This document shows, in pieces, positions 16,063 through 23,604 of a DNA stretch of 49,493 nt. Each line of letters opens with the position of its first letter. Positions within the stretch are counted from its first letter, which is position 1. The position numbers were made by a program, and so were the translations under genes. The stretch is from an uncultured Acetatifactor sp. (GTDB taxonomy: Bacteria > Bacillota > Clostridia > Lachnospirales > Lachnospiraceae): the NCBI GenBank assembly GCA_910583845.1, contig CAJUAB010000032.1:1-49493 (forward strand), written 5' to 3'. The notes under the pieces were generated by a model. The model searched no databases. It worked only from the letters and a program-made list of their open reading frames with translations, and was not told where the DNA came from.

Positions 16063-17043
16063 ATGAAGAGACTGAAAACCATTGTTTCGTTGCTGGCGGC
16101 GGCAGCCATGCTGTTTCTGTTGTCCGGTTCAGAACAATTGCGGGTATCCGCGGCGGAGCCTGTCACCTACTCTCTGAAATATGTGGAGGACAAGGAGGAG
16201 TGGCGCTACCATGTAGGGGCCTGGGATGACAATAATGCAGGTCACAGAGAATTATACTACCTGAAACAGTCCATCAAGGACGGCGACATCCTGGTCATCG
16301 AGGGCGGCGAACACAACCTGAACCTGGAGGTGCCGGTCAGCCTGAACAATATTACCTTTAACCACTCGCATCTGGCTGTCATCACCGCAAAAAGCGTGGA
16401 AAATGTATATGTGCTGCGGGACAGTGTGGGAGTTGTCAACGGAGATGTAACCAATGCCCATGTGTATGACAATGCCGTGGCAAATTTCAACAATAACGTG
16501 ACCAATCTGTATATCACCAAGGAGCGCAGCGGCGAGCAGACTATCGCCGTGGTGGGCACTGTGGACTACGTAAGGACCGGAGACGCCGAGAAGGTATATA
16601 ACGAGTTCTACAATTTCCAGGCCAACTCCTTCCGGCAGGAAGAGGGAATCCTGAAGACGGATGCCAGCAAGTACAGCACGGTCCCCGCCCTCGTTCCGCC
16701 GGTTGCACCTGTCGACCCGACTGTAACCGTTCCCGTAGCTCCTGTTCCTGGAGCTACCGATCCTGTTCCCGGAACTACCGTTCCTGTTCCCGGAGTTACC
16801 GATCCCTCTGCCGTGACACCGGTTGTCCCCTCAGTTCCGGTTACTCCCGTGGCACCTGCTGCCCCCACAGTTCCGGTTACTCCTGTGACACCTGTTGCCC
16901 CCGTGGTTCCGGTTTCTCCCGATGACAGTCTGTATGACGATGTCCCCAAAACCGGCGACCCCCTCTTTTATCCCGGATTGCTGGTTGCAGCTGCCGGTAT
17001 CTGCTTCGGCGGCGCATACCTGTTAAAGAAAAAAAGCGCTTAA
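16063..17043 (+). CDS. Sortase-anchored surface protein (VPKTGD motif)
   Basis: A 326-residue surface protein. An N-terminal signal peptide (MKRLKTIVSLLAAAAMLFLL) precedes a ~190-residue ectodomain rich in short beta strands and Asn/Val (VVNGDVTNAHVYDNAVANF), perhaps a small beta helix. Next comes a Pro/Val/Thr-rich stalk of imperfect VAPVxP and VPG repeats (about 210-285). It closes with a sorting signal: VPKTGD, a hydrophobic segment and KKKSA. Sortase B, encoded 102 bp upstream, should anchor it through the VPKTGD motif. The ligand is unknown. AGGAGG lies seven bases before the ATG at 16063. Confidence 0.85.
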   Translation: MKRLKTIVSLLAAAAMLFLLSGSEQLRVSAAEPVTYSLKYVEDKEEWRYHVGAWDDNNAGHRELYYLKQSIKDGDILVIEGGEHNLNLEVPVSLNNITFNHSHLAVITAKSVENVYVLRDSVGVVNGDVTNAHVYDNAVANFNNNVTNLYITKERSGEQTIAVVGTVDYVRTGDAEKVYNEFYNFQANSFRQEEGILKTDASKYSTVPALVPPVAPVDPTVTVPVAPVPGATDPVPGTTVPVPGVTDPSAVTPVVPSVPVTPVAPAAPTVPVTPVTPVAPVVPVSPDDSLYDDVPKTGDPLFYPGLLVAAAGICFGGAYLLKKKSA

Positions 17044-17061
17044 GTATTTTTTACACAGCTT

Positions 17062-17097
17062 GAAAGGGTCAGACCTCCAAAGAAGTCTGACCCTTTC
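17062..17097. terminator. Hairpin between convergent genes
   Basis: The 13-bp arms GAAAGGGTCAGAC (17062-17074) and GTCTGACCCTTTC (17085-17097) are separated by ten bases and followed by an AT-rich stretch. It stands between the surface-protein stop (17043) and the convergent deacetylase stop (17108), so it could serve both. Confidence 0.75.
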
Positions 17098-17107
17098 ATA
17101 ATGTATT

Positions 17108-17965
17108 TTATTTCTCACACAGATCTGACAAAGGCTTAAAGGTATATCCCATCTCCTCCCATTTCGTGAGAAGTTCATCCATGATCTCCCCGTTGGTCTG
17201 GGAAGTGCTATGTAGAAGCACGATGGCCCCGGGATGTATCCGGGACAGCAGTTTATCAAAAGCCTCCTCGTGGGTGGGCTGCTTATCCTGATACCAGTCC
17301 ACATAGGCCAGGCTCCAGAAGAAAGTGGCATAGCCCATATCCTTTGCCATCTTCAGATTCTCCGTGCTGTACTTTCCCTGCGGCGGTCTGTAATAGGCCG
17401 TCATCTCCTGCCCTGTGATCTCCTTGTAGAGAGCTGCCGCGTCGTTCATCTCCCGGGCAAAGGCGTCCCTGTCGGAAATGCTGGACATATCCGGGTGATG
17501 GTAGGTGTGATTGCCCACGGTATGCCCCTCGGCCACCATTCTTTTCACCAGCTCCGGAGCCGACTCCAGGTAGTGGCCCACCACGAAGAACGTGGCCGTG
17601 GCATTGTGCTTTTTCAGCGCGTCCAATATGGGTTCCGTATTGCCGTTCTCATAGCCCGCGTCAAAGGTCAGGTAAATCACCTTATCCTGGGCGTTTCCCA
17701 CATAATAGGCATTGTACTTCGCCAGCTCCGCCGCGGACGCATTGCCGCTGGGCTGGCTGCCCTCTTCCCCGAATCCCAGTCCCCAGTTCTCCGGGGACTG
17801 GGCTATGGCAGAGGTTGCGGTCACTCTGTGGGTGGCAGCCCCCACCGCCCTTCCCAGCAGAAACATGGCCAGCAGGAACACGGCCGTCAGCGCTATTCTG
17901 GGATAGTCAATCTTCCTCCAGTCCACGTCCCTCCAACTAAATTTTTTCAGTTTCTCCAGCATCAT
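17108..17965 (-). CDS. Polysaccharide deacetylase, PdaA-like
   Basis: A 285-residue membrane-anchored NodB-domain deacetylase. One transmembrane helix lies at about 24-44, with the catalytic domain outside. Motifs: TFDAGYENG with Asp102, the metal ligands His153/His157 (HTYHH), RPPQGKYS, and LLHSTS near the end. This pattern fits PdaA, which removes acetyl from N-acetylmuramic acid to form muramic delta-lactam in spore cortex, or a related peptidoglycan deacetylase. Asp-Ala replaces the Asp-Asp/Asn-Gly pair of other NodB enzymes, as is common in the PdaA branch. GGGAG is close to the ATG. Confidence 0.88.
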   Translation of the reverse strand: MMLEKLKKFSWRDVDWRKIDYPRIALTAVFLLAMFLLGRAVGAATHRVTATSAIAQSPENWGLGFGEEGSQPSGNASAAELAKYNAYYVGNAQDKVIYLTFDAGYENGNTEPILDALKKHNATATFFVVGHYLESAPELVKRMVAEGHTVGNHTYHHPDMSSISDRDAFAREMNDAAALYKEITGQEMTAYYRPPQGKYSTENLKMAKDMGYATFFWSLAYVDWYQDKQPTHEEAFDKLLSRIHPGAIVLLHSTSQTNGEIMDELLTKWEEMGYTFKPLSDLCEK

Positions 17966-17998
17966 AACTCCCGATACTTTTTGTAACTAATATATGGT

Positions 17999-18835
17999 TC
18001 ATCTGTGGAAAAAAGACCTCTCCGCCTTCCGGTCCAGACCAAACCAGCGCTCCAGTCTGCTTCTGGGAAGGAAATAGTTTACCAGAAGCGCGATGACCAC
18101 ACCCACCCCGGTGTCAATCATGCGGTGTATGGCATAGTCTATATGATGCGCTGGCGTATTGAACAGGATGATACACAGCACCACGCCCCCCGGCTGTACG
18201 CCTCCCGGCCAGTGAAACAGCACACACATGGAGATCAGGGCGATTATCCCCAGAAATACCATGGGAAGACGCAGCCAATAGCATCCTTCCGGATAGGCCG
18301 CATGCTCCAGCCAGTACAGGCCCAGTCCGATGAAACCACCGATAACCGTGCCAAAAAAACGGTTTCCCCCGCTGCGGCGGGATTCCTCCATGTCCGCGCC
18401 CATGCCAAAAATGGCCCCGATGCAGGCGAATGTAGGATTACTGCCCGGCAGAAACGCATAGATCAGAGCCGTGAACACTGCGGCCAGGGCTGTCTTTATG
18501 CTTCTGAATCCCAGTCCGGGAATGGGCGCGTGTACCGGGTTATGCTGCCCGGTCCGTCCCTCCGCTCCCTGCGCTGTGCGCCCTTCCGAACTCTGTATGG
18601 TCTGCTCCCCAACTTCCTGCAATGTCTGCTCTTCCGAACTCTGTATGGTCTGCTCCCCAACTTCCTGCAATATCTGCTCTTCCGAACTCTGCATGGTCTG
18701 CTCCCCAACTTCCTGCAATGTCTGCTCTTCCGAACTCTGCATGGTCTGCTCCCCAACTTCCTGCAATGTCTGCTCTTCCGAACTCTGCATGGTCCGTTCC
18801 TCCACTCCCTTCGCAGTCTGCCTTGTTACCGCCAT
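17999..18835 (-). CDS. FUSC/aromatic acid exporter-like protein with repeat N terminus
   Basis: A 278-residue protein. Residues 16-95 are a hydrophilic repeat of a 16-residue unit (MQSSEEQTLQEVGEQT), likely helical or coiled coil. Residues ~105-270 carry an ArAE/FUSC-type membrane domain with several hydrophobic segments. RSIKTALAAVFTALIYAF is near its start and RMIDTGVGVVIALLVNYF near its end. FUSC proteins are thought to export aromatic acids or other organics; the substrate is unknown. It follows the cysteine desulfidase gene by 19 bp, so they are probably cotranscribed. The repeat is unusual for the family and DNA-level perfect, suggesting recent expansion. Confidence 0.8.
   Translation of the reverse strand: MAVTRQTAKGVEERTMQSSEEQTLQEVGEQTMQSSEEQTLQEVGEQTMQSSEEQILQEVGEQTIQSSEEQTLQEVGEQTIQSSEGRTAQGAEGRTGQHNPVHAPIPGLGFRSIKTALAAVFTALIYAFLPGSNPTFACIGAIFGMGADMEESRRSGGNRFFGTVIGGFIGLGLYWLEHAAYPEGCYWLRLPMVFLGIIALISMCVLFHWPGGVQPGGVVLCIILFNTPAHHIDYAIHRMIDTGVGVVIALLVNYFLPRSRLERWFGLDRKAERSFFHR
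18591..18782 (-). repeat. 48-bp tandem repeat, four units
   Basis: Four units of exactly 48 bp begin at 18591, 18639, 18687 and 18735 and differ at only a few positions. A partial unit starts at 18783. Being a multiple of three, each unit adds 16 residues to the FUSC protein without a frameshift. Confidence 0.95.
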
Positions 18836-18854
18836 ACGACGGAACCCTTCCGGG

Positions 18855-20126
18855 TCATCCCAGCATCATCTTGATGATTTCCTTATCTGTCTGGTGCATA
18901 CCGACCTTTCCGATATATCCCACACAGCTGATGGTCTCGCCGGTGTCCTCCTTCAGAATGCCTGTGTACGCCTCATACTCCTTGTTCTGCATGGCCAGAT
19001 AATGCGCCATCATGGACGCGTCCAGGCTGGATGCGATTTTTGCCGCGCAGGAAATCTTGGCCCCGTCACAGATAATGCCGGGTATATTGGCAAGCGTATT
19101 GTCAATGGTGGCCTTTATCTGTGAAAGCGTTCCTCCCGCCATATATGTGATGGCGGCCGCCGACGCGCAGGACGCGGAGACCGCTCCGCAGAATGCGGAA
19201 AGTTTTCCGATAAACTCTTTCTGGTAAATGGTAAGCAGGCTGGAAAAAACCAGAGAGCGGTACAGCTTTTCCCTGGGGATATTCTTCTCCCGGGCGTACA
19301 CAATCACCGGAACCGAGGAAGCGATCCCCTGGTTGCCGCTGCCCGAGTTGATAATGACCGGCATATCACAGCCCCCCATGCGGGCCTCCGACGCGGCGGC
19401 CGCGAACGCCTTCATACGGGTAACCACCCCGTCCGCGTAAGCTCCGCGGATCACGCGGCCGATCCCTATGCCGTAGTCCCCGGAAATCCCCTCGTAGGCT
19501 ATGTCCATATTGTAACGGATCTGGCGCTCATAGACATCCCGGACCAGGGCCAGCTCCACCTCGTCAGCAAACCTTTTGATGGCCTCCAAAGTGAGCTTTG
19601 ACCGGTCCGTTGCGTAGCCTCTGTCCGCCGCCTCCCGGGGCTTTTCAAAAATCACTTCCCCGTCCCGGACGATGGAGACTACATTTGTATGTGTATGTCT
19701 CACCTCAACCCCCACGGTATGCCCCGCCGCCGAAAGCTCTATGATAAAATGAAGGGGAATCTCGGAATCCAGAAACTCCACCTTGCAGCATCCCTCCGCC
19801 AGAAGTTCTCTGGTGCGGACCCGCTGTGCCTCCCCTGCTTTTTCCAGCACCTCCATACCGGCGGAAGCGTCTCCCGCCAGAGCGCCCAGAACACAGGCGG
19901 TCTCAATACCCGTCAGTCCGCCGGAATTGGGTATGGTGACACAGCGCACATTTTTAATCATATTGCCGGAACAACGGGCCGTGATCCGTTCCGGTTCGCA
20001 GCCCAGGACCTCTCTCCCTCTGGCGGCGGCATAAGCCAGGGCAATGGGTTCCGTGCATCCCATGGCGGGAACCAGTTCCTCCCTGATAATATTGATAAAC
20101 TCATCCTGTAATTCTTTCTCCAGCAT
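18855..20126 (-). CDS. L-cysteine desulfidase family protein (UPF0597)
   Basis: A 423-residue cytosolic enzyme of the CdsB/CyuA (YhaM) family, related to the alpha part of iron-sulfur L-serine dehydratases. It should split cysteine to pyruvate, ammonia and sulfide using an oxygen-sensitive [4Fe-4S] cluster. Cys24 in GCTEPIALAYA is the family hallmark, with further conserved Cys in FCGAVSASCASA and IICDGAKISC as other likely ligands. NSGSGNQGI is typical too. The start at 20126 has GGGAGAG nine bases upstream; an earlier in-frame ATG at 20195 has no such site. It is cotranscribed with the FUSC gene 19 bp downstream. Confidence 0.88.
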   Translation of the reverse strand: MLEKELQDEFINIIREELVPAMGCTEPIALAYAAARGREVLGCEPERITARCSGNMIKNVRCVTIPNSGGLTGIETACVLGALAGDASAGMEVLEKAGEAQRVRTRELLAEGCCKVEFLDSEIPLHFIIELSAAGHTVGVEVRHTHTNVVSIVRDGEVIFEKPREAADRGYATDRSKLTLEAIKRFADEVELALVRDVYERQIRYNMDIAYEGISGDYGIGIGRVIRGAYADGVVTRMKAFAAAASEARMGGCDMPVIINSGSGNQGIASSVPVIVYAREKNIPREKLYRSLVFSSLLTIYQKEFIGKLSAFCGAVSASCASAAAITYMAGGTLSQIKATIDNTLANIPGIICDGAKISCAAKIASSLDASMMAHYLAMQNKEYEAYTGILKEDTGETISCVGYIGKVGMHQTDKEIIKMMLG

Positions 20127-20195
20127 ATCCGTTTTCTCTCCCTGTGTAATGTGGGGCTGCGGTAATGGAACCTCATCCCTCCCCGGGACGCCCAA

Positions 20196-20235
20196 AGCGT
20201 GTTTGAAAAATGCTCCAGGCAGTAAGTCCGCAGTA
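20196..20235 (-). repeat. Dispersed leader repeat, copy 3
   Basis: Minus-strand reading: CTGCGGACTTACTGCCTGGA followed by GCATTTTTCAAACACGCTTT. It stands 70-110 bases before the desulfidase start, between it and the dGTPase stop. Confidence 0.5.
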
Positions 20236-20239
20236 CTTG

Positions 20240-21652
20240 TTACGCAATGCCGCTGAGTTCCTGATACAGCCTCTTGGCATAACTGTCCGTCATACCGCAG
20301 ATGGAGTCCGTCACCAGCAACAGGCGCAGATACAGCTTTTCCTCCGGGCTCTTTTCCCTGCTGTAATACCGGTAAATCGCCTTGTAATTGTCGGAGACCA
20401 GCGCCATCAGCTTAGTCTGGACCGCCGTCATGGGCTGTCCGCTGTCGTACACGATGGCGGCATCCACAAAGCGTTCCAGCAGGAAATCCATAATGGTCTC
20501 CGCGGCAATTTCCAGCTTATAGATGGGCTCCGAGGTAAAGGCATAGCGGTACGCGATATCCCCCAGGGCCGCCGCCAGTCTGGCCCGGTCCTCCCCTGTC
20601 AGCAATTCCCTTTTACAGGTGCCCGCCATAATCTCCCAGTAATCCTGCGCGAAACGGTCCGTGGCGCAGGCCAGCAGTTCCCCCTGTATCCTGACGATCC
20701 AGTTCTGCACCGCGTAGGCCTCCGGGTTGGACACCTCCCGCTTCTGACCCTTTTGGTATCTTTCCTCCAGCGCGTCCACCAGCTGATCATACTTCTCCCC
20801 TGCCCCCAGGTTCTTCCCGCAGGCCTGCAATTCCGCCACCAGCTGATGGTATGTAATACACCCCTTTTTGAACGCGTCCTCCACATCCGCCGTCCGGTAG
20901 GCGATGTCGTCCGCCGCCTCCAGCACGAAGGCCAGCGGATGCCTGTGTCCCTCAGTGCCCAGGGCGCGCTGGATCTGTTCAAACAGGTCCCGTTCCGCGT
21001 AATAATAACCCATCTTCTTCGTGCGGATGTCTCCGCTTTCCCCGTCTATTTCCAGGGACGAGACCGGGTACTTGATAATGGTGCCCAGCAGGGCCTGGGT
21101 CAGATTCATGCCATGCTCGTCCACCAGATAGTGGAGCTTGGTAACCAGCCGCAGCGCCTGTGTGTTGCCCTCAAACTCATAGAAATCCGCCTGCATCTGC
21201 GGACTCAGCCATTCCGTAAGAGGCTTGTCTCCCAGTACAAGCCGCCCCATATGCGCCCGGAACCACTGTCGGATCACCGTCTCCCCGAAGTGCCCGAAGG
21301 GAGGGTTCCCTATATCGTGCAGCAGCCCGGCGCATTGCAGGATATCACAGATATATCCCTGATACTCCGGTTTGAAAGCCGGATCTTTCACTTCCTGTAA
21401 AATCTTCCGCGAGATATTCTGTCCCAGGGATTTGCCAAAGGAGGACACTTCCAGCGAGTGGGTGAGCCTGGTGCGGATAAAATCGCTCCTGTCCAGGGGA
21501 AATACCTGGGTCTTATCCTGTAACCTCCGGAAAGAGGCGCTGCCGATAATCCGATGATAGTCCTTCTCATATTCGGTTCGCAGATCCCCCGCGCCGGCTT
21601 TTGTCCGCACCGGCCGTATCCGCTCGTCGCATAGCAGTCTGCTCCACTCCAT
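20240..21652 (-). CDS. dgt: dGTP triphosphohydrolase (dGTPase), HD superfamily
   Basis: A 470-residue HD-domain phosphohydrolase that splits dGTP, and perhaps other dNTPs, into nucleoside and triphosphate. The metal ligands are visible: His65 in RTRLTHSLEVS, and His112/Asp113 in GLLHDIGNPPFGHFGE, with a later Asp in LEAADDIAYRTADVED. The start at 21652 is chosen from AGGAGG six bases before the ATG; the longer open frame to 21796 overlaps the next gene and lacks a site. Length is normal. It probably shares a transcript with the 85-residue gene upstream (43-bp gap). Confidence 0.92.
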   Translation of the reverse strand: MEWSRLLCDERIRPVRTKAGAGDLRTEYEKDYHRIIGSASFRRLQDKTQVFPLDRSDFIRTRLTHSLEVSSFGKSLGQNISRKILQEVKDPAFKPEYQGYICDILQCAGLLHDIGNPPFGHFGETVIRQWFRAHMGRLVLGDKPLTEWLSPQMQADFYEFEGNTQALRLVTKLHYLVDEHGMNLTQALLGTIIKYPVSSLEIDGESGDIRTKKMGYYYAERDLFEQIQRALGTEGHRHPLAFVLEAADDIAYRTADVEDAFKKGCITYHQLVAELQACGKNLGAGEKYDQLVDALEERYQKGQKREVSNPEAYAVQNWIVRIQGELLACATDRFAQDYWEIMAGTCKRELLTGEDRARLAAALGDIAYRYAFTSEPIYKLEIAAETIMDFLLERFVDAAIVYDSGQPMTAVQTKLMALVSDNYKAIYRYYSREKSPEEKLYLRLLLVTDSICGMTDSYAKRLYQELSGIA

Positions 21653-21695
21653 GGCAATCCTCCTGTTCAATCGCCGCGCGATGGCTCCGCGCCCT

Positions 21696-21953
21696 TTACC
21701 CCTGAAGGCCCCTGGCCTGGCGGTCCATATCTTCCACCACAATATCATAGATTTCTCCCAGGCCCGCGCAGTATTCCAGCACCTGCCAGGGCTCATTGGT
21801 GTGAAAATGAATCTTGATCAGTTCCTCATCTCCCACCGCCAGCAGGCAGTCCCCTTTAAAATGTTCCGTGATATAGTCATTGATGGCATCCTCATCCAGA
21901 TCATGCCCCTCAATCAGCAATTGTGTGTCATAGCGATATTCCAAAGTTTCCAT
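21696..21953 (-). CDS. Stand-alone FakA C-terminal-like domain (85 aa)
   Basis: An 85-residue protein matching only the C-terminal domain of the DhaL/FakA (YloV) family: YDTQLLIEG, then GDCLLAVGDEELIKIHFHTN and IYDIVVEDMDRQ. In FakA this region helps bind the fatty-acid carrier FakB. Here the kinase domain is absent, so it may bind a partner or be a regulator. GAGGGA lies just before the ATG, so it is a true small gene rather than a broken large one. Similar short proteins, often labelled kinase to dihydroxyacetone kinase, exist in Clostridia. Confidence 0.78.
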   Translation of the reverse strand: METLEYRYDTQLLIEGHDLDEDAINDYITEHFKGDCLLAVGDEELIKIHFHTNEPWQVLEYCAGLGEIYDIVVEDMDRQARGLQG

Positions 21954-22095
21954 AATTCCCTCTTTCCCGCAAACCTGTAGTTGACAAATCTACTGCCGCT
22001 TTACCAGCGGTATGTTATAAAGTTCCATGCACTTTCCGCATGACCGTGAAGCCCCCGGCAGACCGCCCCGGAACGACTGTGGCCAATTCATTAAT

Positions 22096-23466
22096 TCATT
22101 CCTGCCGCATATTGCACTGTCTGAATATCCTCCTCAGCATAAACACGGCGGCCGCCGCCAGCACCATCTCCGCAAAAGGCTGGGCATAGGGCAGGCCGTA
22201 CAGCGGAAACAGCCAGTTCAAAATAAACAGTGCCGGTATCTCCAGCACGATCTTGCGCATCAGGGCAAAGATCAGCGCGTTCCTGCCTTTTCCCAGGGCC
22301 TGGAATACGCCCACAGCCAGAAAATCCATGCCCAGGAAAGGCATCGACAGACTGAATCCCCGCAGAAATTCCGTTCCGTAAGCAATAATGGACTCGTTCT
22401 CCATAAAAGCCCTGGTCAGTCCTGAAGAAAAGATCCAGAACAGCGCCATCACACAGAACAGCGCCGGCATCATCAATTTGACGGCGAAGGTGATGGCCTT
22501 CTTCATCCGGGGATGATTGCCGCTGGCATAATTGTAGCTGATCAGCGGCATGATTCCCTGGGAAAAGCCCAGCGCGATCTGCAGCGGCACCATACTGATC
22601 TTCTGGGAAATACCCATGGCCGCCACCGCGTCCGCTCCGAATTCGGAAGTAAAATTGTTCAGAATGGTCATGCCGGTGACGTTGAGCAGATTCTGAATGG
22701 CGGCGGGAATGCCCACCCCGCAGATTCCGAGAACAATGGCGGCGTCCCATCTGAGCATCCGGGGATTGACGCAGACATAGGTGCTCTTCCTCTTACAATA
22801 CAGCAGCACAAAGAAATAGCAGCATGCCGCGCAGTTGGATAAAAAGGTGGCCAGCCCCGCCCCTGCGGCGCCCATGTCCAGCCCCCAGGGCATGATAAAG
22901 ACAGGGTCCAGCACTATATTCAGAAGACAGCCGCTCATGGTACCGATGCTGGCGTGGAGAGACGCTCCCTCGGAGCGGACCAGGTAAGCCAGCACCACAT
23001 TCAGGATGGCCGGAACCGCCCCGCAGGATACCGTCCACAGCATATAGGCCGCCGTGGCGGGCTCCGTCACCTGATCCGCTCCCAGCAGATGCAGCAGCGG
23101 GCTTTTGCAGACTGTACAGAGCGCGGCAAACACGGCACCGCAAAACAGCGCGCAGTAGAATCCGATGGCGGAACTCCTGCGCACCATATCATACTCCTTC
23201 CGCCCCAGGGCGCGGCTCATCATGCTGGAGGTTCCCACTCCGAAGAGATTGTTTACCGCGTTGAACGCAAGCAGCACCGGAGCGGCCAGCGTCACCGCCG
23301 CGTTTTGCAGCGGGTCGTTCAGCATCCCCACAAAGTAGGTGTCCGCCAGGTTGTAAAGCACCATCACCAGGCTGCTGAGAATCGTGGGAACCGCCAGCTT
23401 TGCCACGGCTCCGGGAATGGGCATGGATTCAAACAAAGAATTTTTGTCTGCCGTCTGCGCCTTCAT
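22096..23466 (-). CDS. MATE family efflux transporter
   Basis: A 456-residue, twelve-helix multidrug/metabolite antiporter. The first helices carry PIPGAVAKLAVPTILSSLVM and NLADTYFVGML, and the mirrored second half begins near GVGIPAAIQNLLNVTGM. MATE proteins use Na+ or H+ gradients to expel cationic drugs; the substrate here is unknown. It is full length, with no truncation. A 138-bp upstream gap holds widely spaced inverted repeats. It follows the helicase gene on the same strand. Confidence 0.92.
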   Translation of the reverse strand: MKAQTADKNSLFESMPIPGAVAKLAVPTILSSLVMVLYNLADTYFVGMLNDPLQNAAVTLAAPVLLAFNAVNNLFGVGTSSMMSRALGRKEYDMVRRSSAIGFYCALFCGAVFAALCTVCKSPLLHLLGADQVTEPATAAYMLWTVSCGAVPAILNVVLAYLVRSEGASLHASIGTMSGCLLNIVLDPVFIMPWGLDMGAAGAGLATFLSNCAACCYFFVLLYCKRKSTYVCVNPRMLRWDAAIVLGICGVGIPAAIQNLLNVTGMTILNNFTSEFGADAVAAMGISQKISMVPLQIALGFSQGIMPLISYNYASGNHPRMKKAITFAVKLMMPALFCVMALFWIFSSGLTRAFMENESIIAYGTEFLRGFSLSMPFLGMDFLAVGVFQALGKGRNALIFALMRKIVLEIPALFILNWLFPLYGLPYAQPFAEMVLAAAAVFMLRRIFRQCNMRQE

Positions 23467-23490
23467 ATCAATCGCCTTTCTTATTTAAAG

Positions 23491-23590
23491 TTCCGCATAT
23501 TCCCTACAATCGCACACACCGGTGATCCGGATCGGCCCGCTTACGGCGTCCCGCTCCGCATCAGTGCGCTTTCCGGGAATATGCTGTCCG
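23491..23590 (-). repeat. Widely spaced inverted repeat before the MATE gene
   Basis: GCATATTCCC at 23495-23504 is inverted at 23575-23584 (GGGAATATGC), enclosing 70 GC-rich bases with further short dyads such as GGATC..GATCC. In RNA this would form a long structured leader, or a terminator for the helicase transcript, though no T-run is seen. Confidence 0.5.
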
Positions 23591-23604
23591 GGGAGTTCCG
23601 CTTA

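Noticed and set aside
18591..18782. Regular 48-bp repeats as a CRISPR array
   Set aside because: Units are contiguous without spacers, in frame with a protein, and no cas gene is present.
21668..21710. Third copy of the AraC-leader 42-bp repeat
   Set aside because: About 20 bases resemble its reverse complement (AATCGCCGCGCGATGGCTC), but the similarity fades quickly and may be chance in GC-rich sequence.
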